Assembly: GCA_946965045.2 (NCBI GenBank)
Contig: OX337242.1
Coordinates: forward strand, 1,984,001 to 2,048,000
Reading direction: 5' to 3'
DNA length: 64,000 bases
From: Epithemia pelagica
Lineage: Eukaryota; Bacillariophyta; Bacillariophyceae; Surirellales; Surirellaceae
Numbering within the stretch: the first letter of the stretch is position 1; every line of letters starts with the position of its first letter. A program made the translations under genes and the position numbers. The notes beneath the pieces were generated by a model. The model made no database searches and was not told the origin of the DNA. It saw nothing but the letters and a program-made list of their open reading frames with translations. Below are positions 41,454 through 49,740 of this stretch, piece by piece.

Positions 41454-43706
41454 ATGACAGAAGTCGCGGATAATTTCCAGTCGCGTGAATCGACATGGCA
41501 TTGGTCAAAAGTCAAAAGTGCAGAAGACAACCAGCCAACGCGGACCATGAACTGGGTCCAATCCACATCCACAACCACAACAACAGCAACCAAAAGAAGA
41601 AGACGACGACAAGGCCCTGCATATCGTTCCTCCTCCATTGTTGTGTGGTTTCAGTCCTTGCCCAATGTGATTCGAGCCTTGATTGGGTTGGCCGTGGTCC
41701 AATGGGCCATCTTGTCTCTGCTCTCGTCACTTTTGTGGCCCGCCACCCGTTCCGACACTCAACCAGCGACACTCGTGGCACAAACGAACGATGACGATGC
41801 GATCAATACCACGGAACCTCCACTGGACAACTACATGGATCGTCGTCGTCGTCGTGCTGCTCCTGACACTAACACTAGCCACAAGTTGCTGCCTCTGTTG
41901 ATTGTGGGAGGATCGGATGGGAGTGGCACACGTGCCGTGGTGGAATTGTTGGGTCGATTGGGCGTGCCCATGGTCTTGGACGATGTCGGTACGGGAGATG
42001 TGCATGCCACGTCCGTGGTGGATGGAGACGGCTGGCCCGCTCTGGTGCGACTGGTCTTGCAGGCCACACAGTCGGCCAATTACGAATGGGAGACCGACTT
42101 GACCTACACCCAACAAGTGATTTTGCAAAGTGCCGTCCAAGAAGGAATTCAACAACCCTATGAGGCTCGTGGTCAATCCTTGCGAAGACAAGGGGAGAAA
42201 CAAGGCATGGCCTTGGCCAACGGCGTGGCCTATGGGTTCAAGGCCCCCGTGTCCATGCTCTTGTTGCCCGTCTTGGAACATGTCTTTTCTTCACGTGGCA
42301 TTTTCTTTTTGCATGTGCTTCGCGATGGACGCGATGTCGCCTTGAGCAACAATACCAGCCCCGTCCACAAATTTTACAGAGTCTTTTATCCCAATGCGAC
42401 GCATCGCAAACAAGTTCTTGGCAATCAACTAAATGGCAGTGCTTTGGTAAAGACGGCCATGGCCATGCAATTGTGGAACGATTGGAATCTTCAAGTTCAG
42501 GAGTGGGCGCATCGTCGATTGGCCATGCCCACCAATTCTGGTTTTGACTATATGGTATTGAGGACGGAAGATTTGATGCATCCGTCGACTCGATTCACCA
42601 TGATTCGTCAACTGGCCGACTTTGTGGGATCGTCCCAACCCATGGCGCAATTGTGTTGTTTGAGTCACGAAACCATTCAAGATTTGGGACAGTCTGGGAT
42701 TGGAGTCACGAAACCATTCAAGATTTGGGACAGTCTGGGATTGGCACGACCAATGCCTCCCCCACCGCCGCCGTCCCCGTCGTGGTGGGAGCAACTGTCG
42801 TTGTGGTTGAAAACCGAGTTTGGGGTTTCGCCAACCTCCAAGAGTAGCTTTGGTCAAGGAGCCATGGGAGGAGCCTCTCGAGCGGTTCCTCCCGAGTTTG
42901 TGGCCGCTCGTCGTCAACGACAAGAACGACCGGTACAAAGCAATCACAAAGACGGTGAAGCCGTCGAGTTGCCCGACGTGTGGGGCATTCAACAGGAAGC
43001 GGACCAATTCAGTCAACGACTCTCGGGAACACGACCCGACTTGTTTGGTCAACTGCAACATCAACGCGATTTGGTACGCCGTCATCATCATTTGGGACGT
43101 CAACGGCAATTGGCACTCCAACAACACCAAGCCATGTTGGAGGAGGATGCATCGGCGGATCCACCACGCGGCAATCCTGCAGCGGTAGAAGAAGAGGGAT
43201 ACTGGGAGGACAAGGAGGAGGAACAAGCACCACACAAAGAAGAAGATGAAGAACGCTTTCCTCATGGATCGGCCCAACGCAAGCCATGGCACACTGCACA
43301 CAAACCTCCACCACCCATTGTAGTAGTTGACCATGTCAAGTACGATACCATGTTGGAACGCATTCCCCAAACTCAACCACAGCGTCCGCACCAACTATTG
43401 TCGTGGCGTCATCATCCAGAACAACAACAACAACAACAACAATTACAACCACGAGACATGCTACATCGACACCACCCCAATAGGAGGGTAGTGGTGGAAC
43501 GAGAATCTCCCGAACAAGTTCGAAAACGTTATGGCAAGTGGAGACACGCCTTGAAGGATCAACCACAACTCTTGCAGGTATTGCAACAGGAAGGAGCACA
43601 AGCGCTGGCCCGGTTTGGCTATGAACCCCGTCGACGGTTTTCCGATTTTCCCCCGAACAATGATTGCCATTCACCACCGGTCCAGTGCCACCCTGTGGAA
43701 GCGTAA
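41454..43706 (+). CDS. sulfotransferase-like type II membrane protein, long disordered insert
   Basis: This 750-residue protein has an N-terminal Thr/Arg-rich tail, a membrane anchor at about 72-95, then a sulfotransferase fold. The PAPS 5'-phosphosulfate loop reads LLIVGGSDGSGTR (148-160) and the 3'-phosphate site reads LHVLRDGRDVALS (286-298). A C-terminal block, ESPEQVRKRYGKWRHALKDQ and EGAQALARFGY, matches the end of membrane sulfotransferases. Between them (about 430-660) lies a disordered Pro/Gln/His-rich insert. A perfect 41-bp tandem duplication at 42663-42744 is read in two frames (SHETIQDLGQSGIG, then VTKPFKIWDSLGLA). Only with both copies do the N- and C-terminal parts share one frame. 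It probably sulfates Golgi glycans; the substrate is unknown. Confidence 0.78.
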   Translation: MTEVADNFQSRESTWHWSKVKSAEDNQPTRTMNWVQSTSTTTTTATKRRRRRQGPAYRSSSIVVWFQSLPNVIRALIGLAVVQWAILSLLSSLLWPATRSDTQPATLVAQTNDDDAINTTEPPLDNYMDRRRRRAAPDTNTSHKLLPLLIVGGSDGSGTRAVVELLGRLGVPMVLDDVGTGDVHATSVVDGDGWPALVRLVLQATQSANYEWETDLTYTQQVILQSAVQEGIQQPYEARGQSLRRQGEKQGMALANGVAYGFKAPVSMLLLPVLEHVFSSRGIFFLHVLRDGRDVALSNNTSPVHKFYRVFYPNATHRKQVLGNQLNGSALVKTAMAMQLWNDWNLQVQEWAHRRLAMPTNSGFDYMVLRTEDLMHPSTRFTMIRQLADFVGSSQPMAQLCCLSHETIQDLGQSGIGVTKPFKIWDSLGLARPMPPPPPPSPSWWEQLSLWLKTEFGVSPTSKSSFGQGAMGGASRAVPPEFVAARRQRQERPVQSNHKDGEAVELPDVWGIQQEADQFSQRLSGTRPDLFGQLQHQRDLVRRHHHLGRQRQLALQQHQAMLEEDASADPPRGNPAAVEEEGYWEDKEEEQAPHKEEDEERFPHGSAQRKPWHTAHKPPPPIVVVDHVKYDTMLERIPQTQPQRPHQLLSWRHHPEQQQQQQQLQPRDMLHRHHPNRRVVVERESPEQVRKRYGKWRHALKDQPQLLQVLQQEGAQALARFGYEPRRRFSDFPPNNDCHSPPVQCHPVEA
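42663..42744 (+). repeat. perfect 41-bp tandem duplication inside the sulfotransferase-like gene
   Basis: 42663-42703 and 42704-42744 are identical 41-mers (agtcacgaaa...gggattgg). As 41 is not a multiple of three, the second copy is translated in a shifted frame. Without it the frame would end at a stop near 42845. Confidence 0.95.
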
Positions 43707-44663
43707 ACTGCCTTGTTGCGGTTTCTTGTGGACATGCCAGTATCCGCATTTTGTCATTTCCGGAAACAGCCATTGCGTTGGAGCAGAATCGTTGGATGTG
43801 ATTGTTCTCACGCGCAATCGCTTGAACGATCACGCTTTCCCTTCATTCTGCATGAATCTTCATCGGTCTTGTCATGTCCAGATGAGCTGACGTCAAGAAA
43901 ACCATGCGCTGTGATCGCGATTCGCGATGGGCCCCAAAGAATCAATCTCTTGAATTGACTCTTTTGTCGGGTTTCTCACCGGAAAGCAGCACTCATAAGT
44001 TGCATGACGCATTTTATGGGATGCAGTCGCGGGAGAGGAAGGGACGGCAGGCGTTTGGGGGGAATTGGGAATGAGCGTTATATCCACGTATTTCGTACGG
44101 TGAATTACCGTTAAAGCTGTTGTCTCCAGTACAAATTGCTTCTATAGTAATCATTCCATTCATGAAATCAATTAAGTGTTATGGGCAGATAACCGTTGAG
44201 GACATGAAAGAAAATATTTTGTCGATTGAGGCAATTGTAATCTGAAGGGCAGACTCGGACCATATCCTTAAGTAAGTGAACCAGTGGAAGCAGTTCTTCC
44301 ATCCGACTGCGCCCCCGGGCATTCGAGACTGTACGGAACTGAAATAATTTCTAGGACGAGTACACAAAATATAAATGGAACCCAACGAACCTACAACCTA
44401 CCGAGAACAAATTGGCAGACAGTGCCACAAAACCATCAACATCAACCACGGCCACGAAAGATTCAACCATCGTCATACAACTTCTAGACTTAGCCATAAA
44501 AAAGCCATCTCAAAGCTACCGTTCATTTATTCCACATCCATTCTCTGCTTTCAATTCGCTTGTCTATTAGTCAAGGCAAGATCCTATTGGCGGGTGGATC
44601 TGGACACTTGTTGTTGATCCTCTGTCGCCAGAACTTAAGTAACACTCAAGGCCCACCTGCATC
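43707..44663. other. intergenic, nothing recognised
   Basis: 957 bp. Several short open frames are without coding character. The right end is the 5' flank of the RING-PDZ gene. Confidence 0.4.
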
Positions 44664-46319
44664 ATGATCGAAGACTGCTTTCTCGAAGACTGTCCTATAT
44701 GTTTGGAGGAAATGCAAGAGGAGGATTTGACTCATCCATTGCAGTGCCAGCATCATTGTGGATACAACTTTTGTCAGGGATGTATCGAAAGTTTGATTGT
44801 TTCCTCCAAGGACGATTATATGGAAGCAAGTGATGGCAATCGTCACGTCAAGGTATTTCTTCATTGTCCCAATTGCAGGTCCAATCTCAGTGCGACCATC
44901 CGCGATACCCTACTGCTTCGCAAAGCTGACACGGTACGTCGCATCGTCAAACAACAGCAAGAGCAAGAGGAAAATGGCTTCCCAGAAGAGGAGAAACATG
45001 AAGTTCCAATCGAATTGACGGAATCCCAGAAGCGACTGCTCGACGTCTTGAACACGACGCAAGTGAAGGATGCCATCAAGAAAGCACGAAAGCTCGAGGC
45101 GGAATACATGGGTATGAAACGGATGGAGACATTGTCATGGTCGTTGCGCTCCAGTGGAGCATCCAGTTGTTCCAATGCATCTCTGGCTCAGCTGCGACAA
45201 GAAGCTCTGGCATCTTCCTTTTTTACTAGTATTGACGAATGGGGCATTGAGGCAGATTTAATCAACGGTGTTCACGAGTCGATCCGCATGCCACGAGTGT
45301 CAAACAAGAACAAAAGAGAAGAAAGCAAGGTGGACAATTCGGTCAAGGAAGATGCGACGCTGTTTGCGGGACTTGAAGACTTTTTGAATGGTGAACAAAA
45401 GAAACAGATCACGATGCAAATGACTAGTGGCGATCCTAATCAGTTGGCTGCAGCAGCTCTTGAGCTCTGGCATGTCCTCCACGACGATGGCCATGGTACT
45501 AGTACTATGAGTGACAATAATACAAGTTCCATCCCGGAGCGCCGACAACGTTTCTCGAAAAGATCCTCCGTCTTTCAACTGATTGCCGAAGCTCAAGAAG
45601 CCCATGAGAAACAAATGGGTGCGAATGGAGGAGAAGAGAAAAAGACGGCAGAGTTGCTGGATCAGCAGTATCGTGTCCTCAACTCGGCACAGTCTGCGGC
45701 GGGCAATGAACGCAGGTCGTTGGTTGGGAGTAACTTGAAGCGCCAAGTTGCCTTTCAAAAGGCGTTTCCATTGCCCGTTCGCATGCCCAAAACAGTCGAG
45801 CTGCAAGTTTCGGAGGAGTACGATTTCCACAACCAGATGATCCAGTTGGTGGACTATGAATGGGACGGCACAGTCATTGATGCCTTTCGCAAAATCTCGA
45901 TTGGATTTCTCGGCAATGTCAATCAACAGAGTCCTCCTCGAAGCAACCAAGGAGTTCAGCGCATTTTGGGCCGTGGTCTGGATGGACAGGTGGAATTTCC
46001 GGGACAAAAACGAGTGCTGATTCTTGAGGCAGGTCGACAAGCTGGCAGGCAAGGGGCTGTCCGCGGCGACGTGGTGACTCATATCAATGGACAACCCGTC
46101 CATGAGATTGTCAATGGTGCCGATGCAAAGGCAGAACATGTCACTGCCACGGATGTGGAGCGCAAATTAATGTTGCTTTTGCAGAAACAACAACATCAGC
46201 GTCAAGGACGGGAATCCAAGGTGGATAAAACTATGGTAACATTGAACGCCGAACGCTCGGTCGCAGAAGCCCTGCAGCGGCGTGCATGGACCATCGCCAG
46301 AGAAGAAGATCAGCTTTGA
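44664..46319 (+). CDS. RING-finger protein with C-terminal PDZ-like domain
   Basis: This 551-residue protein starts with a C3HC4-like RING: CPICLEEM (10-17), then CQHHCGYNFCQGCIESL and, after an insert, HCPNCRSNL (about 72-80). That points to ubiquitin ligase activity. A helical, charged middle part follows (QKRLLDVLNTTQVKDAIKKA; a Ser-rich and acidic region). The C-terminus has a PDZ-like fold at about 450-520: VLILEAGRQAGRQGAVRGDV then VTHINGQPVHEIV, the GxxAGxxGxxxGDxVxxINGxPV pattern. The last residues are a basic helix. It probably ubiquitinates partners recognised through the PDZ groove; targets are unknown. RING-PDZ in one chain recalls LNX-type ligases, but the order and family differ. 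Confidence 0.78.
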   Translation: MIEDCFLEDCPICLEEMQEEDLTHPLQCQHHCGYNFCQGCIESLIVSSKDDYMEASDGNRHVKVFLHCPNCRSNLSATIRDTLLLRKADTVRRIVKQQQEQEENGFPEEEKHEVPIELTESQKRLLDVLNTTQVKDAIKKARKLEAEYMGMKRMETLSWSLRSSGASSCSNASLAQLRQEALASSFFTSIDEWGIEADLINGVHESIRMPRVSNKNKREESKVDNSVKEDATLFAGLEDFLNGEQKKQITMQMTSGDPNQLAAAALELWHVLHDDGHGTSTMSDNNTSSIPERRQRFSKRSSVFQLIAEAQEAHEKQMGANGGEEKKTAELLDQQYRVLNSAQSAAGNERRSLVGSNLKRQVAFQKAFPLPVRMPKTVELQVSEEYDFHNQMIQLVDYEWDGTVIDAFRKISIGFLGNVNQQSPPRSNQGVQRILGRGLDGQVEFPGQKRVLILEAGRQAGRQGAVRGDVVTHINGQPVHEIVNGADAKAEHVTATDVERKLMLLLQKQQHQRQGRESKVDKTMVTLNAERSVAEALQRRAWTIAREEDQL

Positions 46320-46872
46320 GGTGTGTTGATAATTGACAGTGGGTGTGAAGCTATATCATGTTGCGCGTTCAAACGCAGCAACACCTTTGACGTGAAAAAG
46401 TGTTTGTTAAAAGTTGTCGTCCCATCAGATACATGTGTTCCCGATCAAATTTGTGTAAATATACGGGTGAAAAGTAAAAAGCTATAGGACAACGAAAGTG
46501 AAGAATTACTTTTTGGCCACAAACCTTTCCTTACTTGTATACATGGCCTCTGATCGCAAGCTTTCCATAGGGAGCATTCCATATTCCATAGGGCAACAGT
46601 CACAACGACCATTCATTGTGCGTTGGACAATTACTCGGAGGCATTTAGCATTGTAGTCTAGTGTGATCAGTGTATAAGAAGAATGGGAATGGGAAAACAG
46701 GATACAAACCATTCCAAAGCATCAAACTACTATAACGAGTGAGTGTTTCGGTTCGCAACTGAAAATAACTAGAGTTTTTACTGCAAGCACATGTTTGATC
46801 TACAATGAGAATCTGTTCCACTCTCGCACACACACACACCACAAGTTTCGTGTCATTCACAACAGTCCGGTA
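46320..46872. other. convergent intergenic region
   Basis: 553 bp between convergent 3' ends. It contains a short (CA)n-like tract near 46827-46842. Nothing else was recognised. Confidence 0.4.
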
Positions 46873-48696
46873 TTACTCAATTTCACGCTCCTTCTTCTCG
46901 TCCTCCGTTTCTTTTTCATCTGCCGCGGGCGTGGGTGTAAACATGGGTTTTCCATCCTTTTCGCGCATCACCAAGAAAATGACAAAGACCAACAATCCCG
47001 CAGCAAAGGCGGCACTAATGGTGATGCCGGCAATGGCACCCGACGACAAGCCATCGTCGCCCGAAGAGGTGGGACAATTGATAAACTGTGCCTTGGCCAG
47101 ATCGTAGCTCCACTTGGGATTCAAGTCAACGTTGGAATAGGGAGCCGAGTAGGGCAACAATTGCGTGACGGGCTGCTCCAAACCGGCAAATTCGGCCTCC
47201 AAGAATCGGCCCTTGTCGACTGCGTGAATAATGGCCTTGCGAACTTCAATATCATCCGTGGGAGTGCGGTTGGTGTTCATGACCAAATTAGCATTCTGCA
47301 AGACATCTGAATGACGCACATCCAAAATGTTGCTACTTTCCACCTTGAACTTGAGATCTTGAACTTGTTGAGCCGAGAGGGGACCTATGCCCAAGGCCAT
47401 GTCCAGCGTTTGATCCAACAAGGCCTCTTCAATTGCTTCTTTACTTTCAAAATGCAAGACTTCCAGAAAGTCAATCTCAGGAGGACCGCCCCAGTAGTCT
47501 TCAAAGCCTTGAAACAAGACCCGTTCATCAATGGCTTCGTCCGAACCTTCCTTGAACTCACGGGACACAAATCGAAAGGGCCCGGTCCCAATAGGTGCCG
47601 ACAAACCAAGACAGGTAACATCCTTCTCCAAATGATCCCACTTATCACCAAAATCTCCGGCATTGCATGAATTGTGCAAATCCGGGTCCGAATCTAGTCC
47701 TTCGGCAAAGGCCTCGGCAGAGGCAAAGGTCAAGGGACGAATGTACGACAATTCTTGAACCAAAGGATAAAACTTGGTCGAAGTTTCCAAGACAAATTGA
47801 CCCTCATCGTTGCACGTCCACGAAGTTAGCAAGGACGTCAAGCCAAACCAGGCATGACGCTGCTTGACGGTATCGGACAAGACATGGTCAAAGTTGAGCT
47901 TGGCCACGGCACAGTTCCAATCACTGCCGTCGTGAAACTTGGTGTTTTTGCGCAAATCAAAGGTTGCACGTTGGCCGCCACTTGGCAATTCTTCAACGGT
48001 CCAATTTGTGGCGAGAGCCGCTTCCAAGTCTCCATCTTGTCCATAATAAACAAGTCCTTCGTAAATCCAAGATTGCGCAAACAGCTGGTTTGGAAAGTAT
48101 TGATGAGGGTTCATGGGACCAATGGACTTGAAGAGGGATCCACCTGCTCCAGGAGCAACAGTGACATTGTTGGAGCCTTCCAAAACCTTGAGGCCAGCAA
48201 TTGGATATGAATAGGTCTGTGGACTGGGCGTGAAACCACCCAAGCGACGATTAATGACATATGGGATTCGAGTTCCCCACAAGGGCAAGAAAATGGCTTG
48301 CTGATGAATGTCATTCAAAATGGTCTTCCATTGAGCCTGAATCTCAGATTCGACCAAGGTTTGCTGCACACGGTCAATGTCATCCAACAATGCTTCACGT
48401 GTAAGAGGTGGTTCAAAACCGTCAATGGCCGAGTATTCGACGTGACTCGGTACCTCCCAAGAATTCAAGTATGTGTGGGGATCGTAGGGACTACCCCAGG
48501 TCCGGGAGAACAAGAGATTGTACTCGCCCGATCGTTCACGTTCAATGTACGTTTCTGAGTCCACAATCTGCGTCTTGACAGTGATACCAATCTTGGCCAA
48601 GTCTTCCACAATGTAAGACTCTACGGCTTGCATTTCAGGATCATCTTCCTTGACAATAAAGATCACTTCACGTTTAATGCATTGATCGGTCGACAT
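46873..48696 (-). CDS. membrane-anchored, circularly permuted NikA-like solute-binding protein (SBP family 5)
   Basis: This 607-residue single-exon protein has two segments. Residues about 9-173 match the C-terminal lobe of bacterial nickel/peptide-binding proteins: MQAVESYIVEDLAKIGITVK, LLFSRTWGSPYDPHTYLNSW (61-80; NikA has FHRTWGAPYDPH) and a final AIFLPLWGTRIPYV. Residues about 176-540 then match the N-terminal part of the same family: IGPMNPHQYFPNQLFAQSWI (192-211), FDLRKNTKFHDGS, APIGTGPF, the EDYWGG and RKAIIHAVDK blocks, ending in a SYDLAKAQF segment. The usual order is therefore reversed. A membrane helix (554-577) and an acidic 30-residue tail follow. No signal peptide is seen at the ATG. 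Such proteins bind Ni complexes, heme or peptides outside the bacterial cell; here the ligand is unknown. Confidence 0.85.
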   Translation of the reverse strand: MSTDQCIKREVIFIVKEDDPEMQAVESYIVEDLAKIGITVKTQIVDSETYIERERSGEYNLLFSRTWGSPYDPHTYLNSWEVPSHVEYSAIDGFEPPLTREALLDDIDRVQQTLVESEIQAQWKTILNDIHQQAIFLPLWGTRIPYVINRRLGGFTPSPQTYSYPIAGLKVLEGSNNVTVAPGAGGSLFKSIGPMNPHQYFPNQLFAQSWIYEGLVYYGQDGDLEAALATNWTVEELPSGGQRATFDLRKNTKFHDGSDWNCAVAKLNFDHVLSDTVKQRHAWFGLTSLLTSWTCNDEGQFVLETSTKFYPLVQELSYIRPLTFASAEAFAEGLDSDPDLHNSCNAGDFGDKWDHLEKDVTCLGLSAPIGTGPFRFVSREFKEGSDEAIDERVLFQGFEDYWGGPPEIDFLEVLHFESKEAIEEALLDQTLDMALGIGPLSAQQVQDLKFKVESSNILDVRHSDVLQNANLVMNTNRTPTDDIEVRKAIIHAVDKGRFLEAEFAGLEQPVTQLLPYSAPYSNVDLNPKWSYDLAKAQFINCPTSSGDDGLSSGAIAGITISAAFAAGLLVFVIFLVMREKDGKPMFTPTPAADEKETEDEKKEREIE

Positions 48697-49740
48697 GATG
48701 TATGAGAAATAGAATGATACTGCAAATGTAGGTCACAAAAGATCTCGACCAAGAGAAAGAATCTTTGGTATCCTCCTTTTACTCTCTGCTTATTCGATGC
48801 AAAACAGGAGAAATAAACATGGATGAGTTTTCGGACAACCGTTGCCGTAGGTCAAACATGGTCAAAACGTACTCTGCAACCCTGGGTCTAAACAACGTTC
48901 CGCTTCTTCTTCGGCCTCGTTGAAAGAAATGGGGAAGGAATGGTGCCAAAGTTTCAAAAAGATTTTGGCCACAAAAGATCTGGGTTCTTTCTACCTCGAC
49001 TACCCAAACGTGCAGAGAGTTCGCGAAGAGGCCTCATTTTTTACACTTCCCCAACTTTTGACAATGGCCATAAAGCGCCTTTGTATCTTGTATCAATCAA
49101 AAAGGCCTCTCGTCGTCATCGCGAAAGAGATCCAACTAGCTAGGCCCAATTTCAACAGAGTGAAGTGATTGTCACACCACATCAATTCTTGCAGCAGTTG
49201 TCCAGAATCCTGCATCCTGACACAAACGTCAAAAGCCATCGAGAATCCAGTGAAAAGTGCTCTTCACGCTTCTCAGTTCTCAGTCACACTGGTTGTTGAT
49301 TTAGCCCATTCCTTCGATTTGACCGACCAACGACAATAATTATTGCGCTATTGTATTCACCAAACACACCACTTAACGTCCCTTTTTGTGTTTGACAGTC
49401 TTTTGACACAGCCTCCAGCCTCCCATTCCCAACTCTCATGGTAGTTCGCGAACAGGCCTTATTTTTCATACTCCCCAACAATGGCAACAAAGAGCCTTTG
49501 ACCGAATCACTATCACGGAGTTAAGTGATTGTCACCACATCAATTCTTGCGCTGGCAGCAGCAGTTGCCCATAATCCTGACACCCTCAAGCCATCAAAAT
49601 CTACAAGTAGAATTCAGAGACAAGTGAAAGTGTTCTGACTTCTGACGCGCTTTTCATTCATCCGTCACCCGTCACACTGATTCGCCGAGTCCGTTCATTG
49701 GATTTGACCAACGATAATTTTTGTATTCTCCACACAGCAC
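48697..49740. repeat. intergenic region with tandem copies of a RecQ-gene 3' end segment
   Basis: Unit A (about 49018-49442) and unit B (about 49443-49783) are diverged direct copies. Shared blocks are agttcgcgaa-aggcct, gtgattgtcac-accacatc, atcctgacac, aac-cacttaacgtc-cttt and ttgtgttt. Unit B includes the last codons and stop of the minus-strand RecQ gene, so unit A carries a relic of that 3' end. The left 300 bp is the promoter side of the SBP gene. No open frame here resembles a missing SBP N-lobe. Confidence 0.75.

Noticed and set aside
42429-43394. 321-codon open frame on the minus strand
   Set aside because: It is antisense to the sulfotransferase-like gene, even carrying the mirrored 41-bp duplication.
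48240-48280. ggattcgagttcccc as a tRNA T-arm
   Set aside because: It lies inside the SBP coding sequence and no cloverleaf can be drawn around it.
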